Shown: one piece after another, positions 53,371 through 64,000 of the stretch
How positions within the stretch are numbered: position 1 is the stretch's first letter
Layout of the letters: each line of letters begins with the position of its first letter
Assembly (NCBI GenBank): GCA_013368325.1
Contig: JAACJK010000163.1
Span: 2,666,001 to 2,730,000 of the forward strand
Source: Ephemerocybe angulata
Taxonomy: Eukaryota > Basidiomycota > Agaricomycetes > Agaricales > Psathyrellaceae
Length of the DNA stretch: 64,000 nucleotides
Direction of reading: 5' to 3'
Position numbers and translations under genes: made by a program
The notes under the pieces: generated by a model
The model's input: the letters and a program-made list of their open reading frames with translations, nothing else
The model's database searches: none
Told to the model about the DNA's origin: nothing

Positions 53371-56300
53371 ATGGACTCCATATACCGTCTTCGGGACGCC
53401 CTTTCACGGGTTCTCGCTGGAGAAGATGACTCCCAAGTCGACCAGGAACTGTTCGAGGAGTTGATGCTGCAGAGGCCGCGACTGCTGAGCTTGCTGGATG
53501 TTGGACAAAGAAGTCCTCAAGAACAGAAGGAGGTTGAGTCTGGTGAGTCATTCGTCCTAATCCTCAATACCAGCGCTCTCAACTGTGGTGTGAAGGACGG
53601 ATAAACCTCAATGGAACCCAAATCGCCGTCAACTCAGACTTCGCCCGACAAGCCATCTTCCTCGCAGGACAGCTCGACTGCTCCGAGAAATACATTGCCA
53701 GCGTGCTGCACAGTGTCATGCGAAGAAACTCCAATCTTGACCCCGTACAATGCATCGAGGAGACCGTGACGGAATTCCACAGACGCCGGCGCTACTTGGT
53801 TGAAGCAGTCGAGCTTTTGATTGCCTGTGCCCTGCGCGGTGAACTCATCAAGGGGAATGCAACGCTCGACCGCCTCACCAAGTTTACAAGAAACCTCCTC
53901 AAACCCGTGGAGACCGCAGGCGGGACTGTCACGTTGGCCACTTCCATTTTCAAGGGAATTGCCCAGCTGGACGCCTTAATCGCCAAAGCAGACGCCGCCG
54001 TCAAAAACGCGACCAGCAACACCGTACCCCCCTCCAGCCAAAGCCAAGGCGTGCTAGGCGCCGACATCCTTACCGGAAGGCTCCAATCCCTCCACTACGA
54101 ACGCAGACATCTCGCCATCTCTCTCTCCTCCATCGCCCAGTATGGCTACCTGTCTCCCACCGAAGTCATATCCTTGGTCGACTGGCTTTCAAACAACCCG
54201 AACCACTCTATGGTCTTTTACATCCTCACGGCCGTGCTCACCAGCTTCGATCCATCTTCACCCGACGGGATTATAGGGAGACTGCGCATCATGCTTGCCA
54301 CCGATGATTCCCTCCTGCGGCACATGTCCCAAAAACTCGCCCCGTCAACACCGTGGAAGGAACCAGGACTAAAAGCAGCCATTTTGCTCAAATGGACCAT
54401 GTTTTTGACAGAGGCCCGGCACCAGGACGCGAGCCTCGAGAACAAGAAGGGCTACAGGAACGAGGAGCTTGAAACGCAAGTCTGGAACGCCGTTCAAGGC
54501 GACGCTTTCATGTATCTCGCGTTGAGCGTCATCTACATGTCCAAGACCAAGACAGGGGATGGCCTGGTGTCCTCCTTGATTACCCCACCACCCTCCGACA
54601 CCCAAGATGCGCGGGAGACGCCCACAGGGGAACACAAACTCCGCCTGCTCACTACCATCGAAACCCTCGTGCGATCTCTGATTGCCCATGCATCGTCCGA
54701 GCTACGCAAAATCAAGCAACGCCAGGAAGATTTGGTTTTAGCGTCTGCACAGACAGACCGTGCACGAGCATCGTCTCGGTTCGCCGCCGCTCAAGCGCAG
54801 GAGACGGACAGGACCGGTCAAGCGCCGCGCCACGACATCGCTATCTTGTTTGCTTTCATCGGTCTCCTCTTCTCCTCATTGCCAGATGAACGTGCTCTGC
54901 AGTTCTGGGGTGCAGGAGGGGGCCAGGAAGTTAACCAGATGAGCTACATGGAGTACATCGAATCCACATCCGGGCGCCTCCCTGCGTTCTTGCAATGGGC
55001 GATATGGTCGTCGACAGCGAGCAACCAGGACTTGACGATGCTCACTGCTCTGTATGAGATGCTCAGTGGCCTTGCGAAGGGTCAGCAGTGCAGCGAGCTT
55101 GCGTATAACTTCATGGTCCGAGGCACCCAGGAGGTTCTCCCCGGGAGCTCCGTGTCCTCGCCCTCGAACGGCCCCACCATCTCCTGGTCTTCCATCTTCG
55201 GCATCCTGGAGAACTGGGCTGCCCACACAGCAAACCCTCGGGGCCACTCCCAGCAGACGCGTGGACCCTTCTCGAACTCGATCCACAACCTCGCCCCCGC
55301 GCCTCCTCCCCAACAACAGCAACTCACTCTCGGACCCAGGGACGTGCTGTTTGCTCAGTCGTTCCTGCGATTGCTCTCCACAGTCGTCAAGTACTCGGTC
55401 GCGGTGAGGACTGCTATTACCAACCATGCACATTACCGCGCGATCCCTGCGCTGCTCAACCTCATCCCCTTGGGCATCCCTCTAGAGCTGAAGGGTGCGC
55501 TCTTCGACACCGTATCCGCGTTCTGCGAGCCGGGAGGAGGCCCCCATGGTGTCGACACATGCAAGACCGTCTGGACTCTCCTGGAGAAACTGGAGCTGAT
55601 CAACGTGCGGGGATCGGGAGTCGGGAAAGGGGTGGAGGTCGAGTTGGAGCAGATAGAGGCAGTGCACAGACTGTACCCGGCGACGGTACCTTTCCTCAAG
55701 CTGCTCAGCACTCTACTGCATACCCCCAAGCGGTTGCCGGAGAAGGATAGGGCGGAAGGCGTGGTGCCGGTCAGCACTATCCCCGAGAACCTTGGGCAGC
55801 CGTATCGTCTTCCGGGAGTTGCGCCGTTCACTGCGTTTGTCGTTGACAACATCTTTGAGAACATTCCGAATCGCGAGTATTCGGTGCCTTCGGATAGGTG
55901 GCGCATCAACGACCTTTGCCTGTCGTATGTGGAAAGGGCGCTGGCTGGGTTTGACCTAGAATCGCTGGTCAGTCCTGTGGAAGAGGGCCCGATTCGCGGA
56001 GAGGCGCTTGTACCGCTCCTGATCCACCCAGGGTTCGATATCATGACGAGGCTCCTAAGTTCGTCGAAGTTGCAGCAGAGGCTCCTCGCCTACCTTGTGG
56101 ATGGGCTTGACGGTTTCGAGAAGAATCTGGCGGAGGATGAACCGTACTTCCGGAACACCATCGTGCGCGTGCTGCGAATTGTCCTCAGGGTCCTGGACGT
56201 TCAGGACATTTTCCTCGACGTCTTACTCCCCCTCCTAACCGAGTTTGACAGCGCTGCGTATATCGGCCAAGTCCACCACCGATCATACTTCACGAAGTTC

Positions 56301-59300
56301 GACCAGGCGTTGTCGTTCAGCCCACAATATGCACCTGCCGTGGCGCAGTACATGGAGTACAGCAACCATGCCGAGCTCGTACTGCTGTCCATCCGCATTC
56401 TCTCTTCCTTGTCGACTTCCCCTTACTTCACCAACCTCGTCACGCTTATCGAACGCAACCCCAATTCGGAACGAATCCTTTCAGCTTTCGTGCAGGTTTT
56501 GAGCATCGAAAACAATCAGGCTGTTTCCGACGCCGAGTTGAATGCGGAGATCTGGACGGGGGCGGGTGCTCCTGACCCTTCGGACGATCCCGAGCCGCTT
56601 TCCCAGGGTATCCGCCTTGCGGCGCTTGACCTCCTCATCCAGGACACGGCATCCAACAGGGCATTCCCCAACGTCGGGCATTGGCTGTTGTTAGGGAGCC
56701 ATCAACCTCAAGTCCAGGACCCTTACGCTCTGAACTCCCGCAAGACGTCTATCCACGTCCTTCTCGAACTTGTCAACGCTGGTGTGCCCAGGCTCAAGGA
56801 AGGCGGGAGGATTGAACTTGAAGAGCATCTCCAGACTTCGCCGTTGTACCTCACCCTCCCTGCTTTGGCGGATAGATGCTATCGTGTCATATACCAGCTT
56901 TGCACGCACCCTAGGACGTCGGATTTCGTCACTAGATACCTGCGTACACGGGAGGATTTCTTTGCGCGTCAGATCTCGCATGTCCCTTCGCAGGTGCCGG
57001 AGGTCAACCAACCACCGCTCATTCAGGTGTCGTATACCGATGGATCGAGGGTCCTTACAACGGTCGAAGCCCTCAGCTCCTTCCTCCGGGTCCGCTCGTA
57101 CATCTTCGACCTCGTAGCCTTGGAGCTCCACATCCTGACAGCCAAGAGTCACTGGAAGGGCGTCATCGACCTTCTGGATATCCTCTTCGGAACCGACGTC
57201 GACTACGAGGAGGAGCACGGGTTCTCCACGTTCCGAGAGGTCGGCCAGTCCAATATGCGTATTGTGGACTTCTTCCAGTCGCTGATCATCGAGTGGGCGG
57301 ATAGTCTTCAGGTGGGGCAGGTCGACATGCAGTACCTCGGCTCCCTCAACCTCCAGGCGTGCATCCGGAAGGACGCTGCGGGGTGCGACGTCGTCGACCG
57401 GTCGATTGTGCTTGCGATGTTGGCGGGGGCGAAGAAGGCGCTTGTGACGCAGGGCAGCGTGGTGACGGCGTCGCAGTTGGCGCAGTTGAACGCGGAGACG
57501 GCGTATATTCTTGAGAGCTGTGTTGTGGAGAATAATCGCAGGCAGGTGGCGTTTAGTGTTGCGAATGGGTTCGAGGCGTGGAGGCGGTTGTTGGATATTG
57601 CGTTGACCAAGTGCTTTGATCGTCTGCCGCATGATCGGCGGGAGAATATGCTTTTCGACCTCCTTCATGTCCTTCCTTCCGCTATCCGTACCCCGACGAT
57701 TGAGGAGTCCACGTCTATCCTGCTCTCTGAAACGACGTTGACCCTTATCACCAAGTTGCGGGAGGATAGGCGCTACCAGCTTGTCTTGCAATCTAGCGCT
57801 GAAGAGGCCGGGTCGCTTCCTGCGGAGAGGTTGTACGGGATTTTGCGCGACATCGTCGAGGGGATCTTGGAGAACAGTCACTCGGAGTTGGTCCGAGGCA
57901 ATCTGTACGGTTCCTTGATCAACTTCATCCACCTCGTCTTGTGCTCCAAGCCGGAGTCAGACTCTGATGATGGTGCCGACGTGGTTGACCCTAATGACCC
58001 ATTCGCGGCGTCGCTAGCTGCATCGTCGCTCCGGGAAAGCAGCTTTGGAGCCAGCCAGTCGTTGGCCCTCGTCCAGCCCCAGCGCCAACAATATACCTCG
58101 TCCTCCTCCTCGGCAGCGTCCTTGGAACTGGGCATTCTGTCGACTATCAAGCCCGTTTTGGAAAGATTGGTTGCGATTATCTCGAGGGATGCGATTGATG
58201 GGACGGAGGTGTGGAAGACTGTGGCGTTCATGTTGCTGGATGCTGTGGTGCAGCTTTCGGGGTTGGAGAAGCAGCATTCTGCGCTTGCGTCGCTTAGTAG
58301 GCATGGGGTACTCCTCAACTTTGTGCATGGGTTGAAGGAGGCGGATGGGCTGTTGCAGGCGGTGCTTAAGCCTGATCCTGGTGCGTGCTTCTGACTTGGT
58401 CATATGTCGTTGTGGGGGCTGACTTGGGCTTGTGAACAGAGGACTTGAGTCCGCTGTATGTTTACGAGTCGAAGATGTCGCTGTTTATTCGTATGGCGCA
58501 GACACGGCTTGGGGCAGAGCGTCTCCTTGAAGCTGGGTTAATTCCGACACTCGCGCAATGTGATTATATCGATAGCATGCCTGAGTCTGACCAGGCCTTC
58601 ATGGGTATGCATTCATGATTTTTTGGGGGCGCAGATCTAACATGTATACCTGTAGACAACGACACCTTCCTGCCTTCCGCCATCGCTCGATACCATCAGC
58701 TCTTCATGCCAGCCATCCAAGTTGTCGATGGAATCTTGGCTGTGCTGGGCAGCAAGCACACCACTGCGACTAACCAGGTGCGTGGTCATGACTTTCTCTT
58801 GGACTTCCCGCAGTGAGTTAACCCGACGCATAGGCTTTGAACTTCCTTTCGAGCCACGGTTCGACGGTCGCGATTCTGCTCAAAACGGACACTGATTACG
58901 TCACCTTGGCTATGCTGGAGGAAATTCACCTTCTGGTGACCATGTGTGCTGTGCTTTTGCCCACTGTTCCCAAGACAGACCTGGTAAGCCCTTCGTATTT
59001 TGTGGTTATCGTGGGTGCCGTGTTGATATGTATCTAGCTTTCTGCGAATTCCGGGTTTGGAGTCATTCACGCTGCCATTCTTGCGCTGTCAACGAGGAGT
59101 CTGGGTCGTGGTAAGGCCTTTGAGCATGTCGTTCCTCAAACGGATGGAGAGGTGCAGGCGAGTGGGCAGTACGCCTTCGGTAAGTCGAAAGTATCCCTCT
59201 CGTGTGGCCGTTTTACTCAATCGACGATAGGATTTGGGTCAAGAAGCAAGTTCGATGTTCTGGTCGAGAAGAAGGAGCGACTCCTCCGGAAGAGCGTGAT

Positions 59301-60298
59301 CGCCTATATTGGGGCCGCCAGCGAATTCACAGGTGTGTCTGTCTCCTTCCACACCCTTCTGACATGATCTCCTTCAACTCACACCTGGTCTAGAACCTGA
59401 GATTACGCTCATTCTGTCGCCCGTTACGATCACACCGAAGCGCGAAGATCAGTCATCACGATTTTCAGGTACGCTGAAACTGGTGCTGTGCTTTTGGATA
59501 CTCGTTTTCCTAATTGGTGGGATTTGCAGCGACTGTGCCCACGATTGGCGAGGCGCTCGCGTCGCTTGATGATGTGTGCAATGACCTTGGGGAGATTTTG
59601 CGACAAATCTCGGATATTGGGGCTGAACTTGCGCATAAGGATAGGCTGAGTCTCACTGACGTTCAAGAGGTAAGCATATCAGGCTACTTTCGCCTCTTTC
59701 GTTCAATGACTAAGCATTGGATATAGATTTTGAGGGACTATGATTCGAGCATTTTGCAGGAGCTTGAAGTTGACCAGACGAGGTCCTTGATATACAGAGA
59801 GCTCAAGCGGATTCGGAAGTCTCTAATCGAGTCTGCCAAGGTTATCCTTGGTAAGTCATTGTTACCGTCCAAGCTCCACTCTTGCTGAATTTATTTCGTT
59901 TCCAGATTCGAACGAGATGTTGCTTCTACTTATCTGGAGACACCTGCAGTACTATGCGGAGCCTAGGAACGCCGGTGTGCCTCCAGCACGGGGCGCCTCG
60001 GTTTCGAATGCGATGCGCCTCCTCGCAACGACAGACCCGAATGTGTTCCGTAACGAAGTGGGTGCGAAGCTCCAGCCCGTGCTGCACAAACTGTCGTCAA
60101 TCGAGTTGGTGAGTTTGGCGCTGTGATCTGTAGTTGTTTGCGTCATATAACTCATCGCTTCTTCTCTTCTAGACGGCGACTTTAAGCGGGAAGGAATGGC
60201 AAGAGAGCCAGGGCTATGTCCAGATCATGTGTCGTCGGTTGAAAGACAGTGCAGGCTTGTTGGTTGAAGAACAGCAGCCTCAGTTTGAGTACGAGTAA
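53371..60298 (+). CDS. NUP192: nucleoporin Nup192/Nup205
   Basis: Inner-ring scaffold nucleoporin, about 2,000 aa, an all-helical solenoid. The start at 53371 (MDSIYRLRDALSRVLAG) fits the family; the frame is open upstream to 53227 with other ATGs. Next come ELMLQRPRLLSLLDVGQRSP, an intron, then NGTQIAVNSDFARQAIFLAG and the very long exon 53,690-58,381 (YGYLSPTEVISLVDWLS, VFYILTAVLTSFDP, HDIAILFAFIGLLFSSLPDE). The 3' part from 58.4 kb is broken into about ten small exons, with IFIRMAQTRLGAERLLEAG-like and AEPRNAGVPPARGASVSNAM blocks, and ends in QPQFEYE, TAA 60296. Two of these introns have GTGCGT donors. No lesion is seen. Confidence 0.93.
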
Positions 60299-60827
60299 AA
60301 GTAGTAGCCTTTCCTTTCATTTCTTTGTTGTAATTCGACGTTCGCTACTTTCCCATGTTCCTCTTGCTTTCCAATGTTACTTTCTAGTGTCGAATCTCCT
60401 CAGCGTTCCTGTGGGTACAAGTGCCAATCATTATTTAAATCGAAGACAGGTTGAACGGAAGATGGGGGCAAAGTAACCAGCGACGTCTAGCTACTACTAA
60501 AAACTAAGTGGATCGGTACTGGAATGGATAGGAAGCTATGCTAGGTGGACCAATAAATGAGGTTATAGGATGGATATGAATGGGTAACATCGCAACAAAC
60601 AGTGAGCGACACAGGAAAGATGTGGTCTGGAATATTTGAATGTGAAGATAACAGCGAGAGAGATTAAAGAATGAAACCCAAGCGAGGGTAAAATATTTAG
60701 GCCAAACACGATGGAGAAGATGTGGTATCCAAGAAATATCAAGAGAAGAATGGAAATAGCCCGGGCGATAGGAACTGAAACGAGGTGGAAATCGGGTGTC
60801 CATGTCAAATAGAAAGCTGTGGTGGAG
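60299..60827. other. intergenic between convergent genes
   Basis: 3' flanks of the nucleoporin gene and of the chromodomain gene. No coding signal. Confidence 0.5.
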
Positions 60828-62435
60828 TTACTTCGACATTGCCTTCGACTTGGAGGTCTTCGCTTTGGATGACGAAAGGACTGGGCGCTCATGCTCCTCG
60901 AGATACTCCTTCACGATGATAGCTGCATCCTGCATCAAGGACGACTCCGGCTCCCAAGTCGCGTCGCTATCAGGATAGCCCACCCAAAAGACCAAGAACT
61001 CCCTCACGCCTGTCTCCGTGGTCCGATGCTTCGCAATCCTCGCCACTTCGTATCTCTTGTCCACATGAAGTGGTCCTTCTCGTATGTTGGGTGTCGCGCG
61101 TTTAGGGTGGTCCCAGGCTTTCGGGAGGGCAGCCTGGGCGGGATACGTGGTGACGGAGGTCCCAAAGGCGTCATAGACGCGCTTCATGTTCGTGCGGCTG
61201 TCCATGCCTTTAATCGAAGGGTGCTTCGCGCGGCAGTACTTGTCCACCTCGCAGACGGAGTGCTCGACATCTGAGACGTCCATGGGGAGATTCTGGGGGC
61301 CGAGCTTGGAGAAGGAGATGCCGAGGCGCAAGAAGTGTTCGTCCTGGGTGTCGACGAGCCAGCGCATTACGTCGATGGCGAAGTCGGGGTTGTCCGCGTG
61401 GGCGTGACGAAAAGAGGTCCCGAACATCTTGACGAGGCCGGAGATGGAGCCTGGCCCGGCGATGACAAAGTCGTTGGGGTGGAAATTCAACACGTTTGTG
61501 TATGAAAGGTTAAGCATTAATTGGTAGGTGGTGAAGTCCCCCATGCCGGGAAAGGAGATGATGTACTCGTACACATCGGCGAGGGTGGGGGCCCCCAGAA
61601 GCTTATACGGCATCTCATTTTCCATCATGTTCTCTAGGAGAGCCAGGTGGTTTTGGAAATTCTTCTTGAACCCGAAGCGAGAGGCGGGCTTGATGAAGGC
61701 CCCGGTGTACAGCGTAAAATCCGCCTTCCCCAAGACTGCATCGTACTTGGCGCGGTCGTATGTGGACCACTTTATCGGCCCCAGCTCTTCATCCAGCAAT
61801 TGCCATGTTTGGATTTTGGTAAAACTGTTGAACAGCAGAACGCGGAACACGAGTTCAACAGGGTCTTGCGACCCTTTTTCGATCACGTCCGTGACGATAA
61901 ACTGTGACACTTTGTCCAGCACCCGAAAACTATTGCAGAAGAAGTATTTCTTTAGGATCGGATCGTCGGTCCACCTGTAAGATGAAATGGGAGAGAGCGG
62001 AGATTGGAGGTCAGAATTCCGTATTCGTATTGGGTTGGAATAGGGTAGTTTGTATACGCACGGGGCCGGCTCGCCTGCTCGGCGCCTATCATCCATCGCC
62101 TTCCGCTCCGCCACCCAGTACCAGAACGTGTCAAACACCACCGTTGGCTTGAGTGTGACCCCATTGATAGTGACAGGCGACAGCGACGGCTTTGAGGCTG
62201 CCGGCGCGGGTTTTCGCGCTTTGACGCTCGTCTTCGGGGCCTTTTGTACAGGGGCCGAGGATGTGGCAGCAGGCTTTGCGAAGCTGGCTGAACAAAACGC
62301 CTCCAAGGACGTGTACTCGTCGCTGGTGTCGGGTTCGCCTTCTGAGTCTAGGGACGTCAAGCTTGAGGCGAGAGAATAAGGTGTGCTTCGACAGGACGCA
62401 GAAGATATGGTTTGGCTTCGACGTGTTGCAGGCAT
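60828..62435 (-). CDS. 5-hmdU DNA kinase/aGPT-Pplase-type helical domain fused to a chromodomain
   Basis: 506 aa in two exons (62435-62062, 61974-60828) around an 87-nt intron with a GTGCGT donor. Disordered N terminus (residues 1-90), then VVFDTFWYWVAERKAMDDRR, PWTDDPILKKYFFCNSFRVL, DKVSQFIVTDVIEKGSQDPV, ELVFRVLLFNSFTKIQTWQL, FPGMGDFTTYQLMLNLSYTN and NDFVIAGPGSISGLVKMFG. This is the helical family (Pfam HMUDK_hel) that Iyer, Aravind and colleagues link to base hypermodification in phage and fungal DNA. The C terminus is a chromodomain: RYEVARIAKHRTTETGVREF, LVFWVGYPDSDATWEPESSL, with aromatic-cage positions Tyr, Trp and (after ATWEP) Glu/Ser, then a Lys/Ser tail. It is likely nuclear and recruited to methylated histone. 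The chemistry is not established. Confidence 0.82.
   Translation of the reverse strand: MPATRRSQTISSASCRSTPYSLASSLTSLDSEGEPDTSDEYTSLEAFCSASFAKPAATSSAPVQKAPKTSVKARKPAPAASKPSLSPVTINGVTLKPTVVFDTFWYWVAERKAMDDRRRAGEPAPCVYKLPYSNPIRIRNSDLQSPLSPISSYRWTDDPILKKYFFCNSFRVLDKVSQFIVTDVIEKGSQDPVELVFRVLLFNSFTKIQTWQLLDEELGPIKWSTYDRAKYDAVLGKADFTLYTGAFIKPASRFGFKKNFQNHLALLENMMENEMPYKLLGAPTLADVYEYIISFPGMGDFTTYQLMLNLSYTNVLNFHPNDFVIAGPGSISGLVKMFGTSFRHAHADNPDFAIDVMRWLVDTQDEHFLRLGISFSKLGPQNLPMDVSDVEHSVCEVDKYCRAKHPSIKGMDSRTNMKRVYDAFGTSVTTYPAQAALPKAWDHPKRATPNIREGPLHVDKRYEVARIAKHRTTETGVREFLVFWVGYPDSDATWEPESSLMQDAAIIVKEYLEEHERPVLSSSKAKTSKSKAMSK
61975..62061 (-). other. in-frame stopless intron (87 nt) of the chromodomain gene
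   Basis: The donor GTGCGTATAC and acceptor CTTACAG flank 87 nt with no stop in the reading frame, so retention would add 29 residues between PAP and WTDDP. Splicing is preferred because family sequences have PPWTxDP directly. Confidence 0.6.
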
Positions 62436-63855
62436 TCTTAGGTTTGCTCGGGCGCGACGTGCACACTATGGGTCAGTCGTGACGCGTCAGCGCAGTTTTA
62501 GCGTAAAGTTAGAGGACCACGCACCTTGTTTCGGTGAGGTTATGAGGCCGAAAAGTTTCTGGAGCAGTGGTTGGCCGTTATGGTCCAAGAAGGGTTCGGG
62601 AGCAACGCTGTCACATAATTCAACTGTGTAACGTTCGGGTCAGGGTCCTCACGTGTGCCTGGCGGCGCCCCTTTGTTTCTTCCCCCGCCGTTATCAATCG
62701 ACTCCCGGCGCTGTTCTAATTTCTCTGGACGAGCTGCTGGAAGAAGCTATTGGAAGAAGGAAGAGGATTTAGGGGAAATGTCGTGGTCATGCTTGAAAAT
62801 TTAGGCACTTTAATTCATGCACATTCGAACTATGCCACTCCCCTCCAGATATGTTCGTCTACGCCGATTGAATTGTACTGAAAAACTTGGTCTCTGTGAT
62901 ATAAGAGAGTAGGACTGTAGAGGGGTTCACACCGTTGTGGGGGACAGACGGAAAATGTCACCAGCGAATGTCATATCGATTTCGTCGACGCGTTGTTTGG
63001 CAATGACGGCACGCGCCAAATACGTACGGAATGTGAGATAGAAACTTACGGAATTCCATCCTTTTCATTCAGTCCCAGCAAATGCGACGTGGTAGTCAGA
63101 GGTAGACGACCTGGGATACGGTTGAACACTCTACTTGCTCAATTTGTCGAAGAAAATGGGATCGCTGCACATGCTCCCAAATTGAGCGCTAATGAGGTTT
63201 TCTCACGCTCAAGCGCCGGTTGGCAGACTGATATCTCCCCTCAATGACAGGTTGGCGAAATTGACGGAGCGGTACCGTACAAGAGCAATCCCAAAGCTCG
63301 ACACTCAATGATGAATGGAAGAGGGTTCTGGTTTCTGGTCTAACTTCAATATCTCACTTGAGCACTTGAATGGATCCCAATGCCGTCAACGGCACTCGCC
63401 GCTGATCATTCTGAACCGGGGCGTGATGAAGATCTCGTCGGGTACCAGGTAGCCAGCGCGATCTGAGCTCGAGACTACATGTCCATCGCGCCAAGTCCCT
63501 CTCCTTTGTACTAGCGTCCTTTCTTGCCCGGGACCGCCCAAGTTTCAGCCAGGCCAGGCATCGCGAATTATTTTCTTTGAAACGAACAGCTCTGCGAGTT
63601 GGAGGCGATTTATCTGTATTTATCTGAGTCAACGATTAAGTGGAGCGATGTAGACGGGAAGCTCGGGAGTGGATCGACATAGCTCATGTATATAAGCCGA
63701 CGCCCCTCTGTCCTCTCTCTCCAGCCTGAGTCAAAGCAACTTGAAGCGCATCTGGCCGCCCACCAACTTCTCAAAGCCGGCCTTTGAAACTCTCGCCACA
63801 TTTTATCCACTTCTCCACTCAATCATTTCTTCCTGGTACTCCATTATTGCGGCCC
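62436..63855. other. intergenic, divergent promoters
   Basis: About 1.4 kb upstream of the chromodomain gene and of the last gene. A TATATAAG box is present at 63689. Otherwise nothing is recognised. Confidence 0.5.
63689..63696 (+). promoter_or_regulatory. TATA box of the right-edge secreted-protein gene
   Basis: TATATAAG lies 160 nt upstream of the ATG at 63856. Confidence 0.5.
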
Positions 63856-64000
63856 ATGCAGATCCCTTCGACTCTTCGACTTTCCCTCCTCGCTGTTGCA
63901 AGTACTACTTTGCTTGGACTGGCATGCACGGCGACCGCCCAACATTGTCAAGTTTCTGACCCTACCGTAAGCCTGGGATTACTCTCAATCGTCGATGCAA
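63856..64000 (+). CDS. secreted protein, first exon only (cut by window edge)
   Basis: The ATG at 63856 opens MQIPSTLRLSLLAVASTTLL, a signal peptide ending near TATA|QHCQVSDPT. A GTAAGC donor follows at 63966 and the window ends within the intron. CQVSDPT directly after a signal peptide recalls small fungal secreted proteins with an SH3b-like fold (CQVxDPTGTPLNVR...), but the remaining sequence is not visible, so this is a guess. Confidence 0.6.
   Translation, partial: MQIPSTLRLSLLAVASTTLLGLACTATAQHCQVSDPTVSLGLLSIVDA

Noticed and set aside
56691..57932. 413-codon minus-strand open frame inside NUP192/205
   Set aside because: Antisense to a conserved nucleoporin exon; Arg/Leu-rich shadow.

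Overview
The window is nuclear DNA of a filamentous basidiomycete, most likely a mushroom-forming Agaricomycete. Genes are dense and full of short introns (about 48-90 nt, GT-AG). The conserved genes are fungal or pan-eukaryotic: a Kin4-type kinase, TRK potassium transporter, Nup192/205, Lhs1, Arp2/3 p16 and H2A.Z. Two P450s and Ser/Thr-rich GPI proteins are of basidiomycete type. I see no rRNA, no CRISPR array and no intact transposon.

Layout. 1-3367 (minus): 3'-truncated BAR-domain gene and a SWI/SNF SWIB subunit. 4.3-15.2 kb: two paralogous P450s on opposite strands enclose a tandemly duplicated pair of GPI-anchored serine-rich proteins, the nuclease-like gene LCL3 and the diflavin reductase gene TAH18. 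17.8-24.5 kb: a Kin4-type kinase, followed by a small gene that is a stand-alone paralog of only that kinase's C-terminal KA1-like tail, with matching exon phases. 25.1-31.4 kb: a large protein with a retroelement-type integrase zinc-binding domain but no integrase catalytic core, then histone H2A.Z and an Rtt106/Pob3-type histone chaperone. 32-39 kb: TRK transporter, Arp2/3 subunit 5 and a four-helix membrane protein. 39.4-47.2 kb: a Munc13-like gene and the ER chaperone LHS1 share a divergent promoter.

47.3-49.4 kb is a decay zone. It holds a broken copy of the chitin-synthase export chaperone CHS7 (frameshift, nonsense codon, lost 3' half) and a broken copy of the U3 snoRNP gene UTP18 (several frame breaks, lost WD40 body). 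Both keep introns, so they are duplicated genomic DNA and not retrocopies. Next to them lies a Crinkler-RHS-type gene (ubiquitin-like header plus P-loop NTPase), whose header-NTPase junction needs an unusual splice or is frameshifted. 52.3-60.3 kb: SFT2 and NUP192/205 diverge from one promoter. 60.8-62.4 kb: a protein fusing a 5-hmdU-kinase/aGPT-Pplase-type helical DNA-base-modification domain to a C-terminal chromodomain. The right edge carries the first exon of a secreted protein.

The most unusual items are the base-modification/chromodomain fusion, the KA1-only kinase tail gene, the CHS7/UTP18 pseudogene island beside the Crinkler gene, the domesticated integrase zinc-finger gene, and the GPI-protein tandem duplication in which only one copy expanded its internal repeats. 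Exon models were read by eye from splice motifs and family conservation. Most starts and stops are solid; some internal junctions are approximate.
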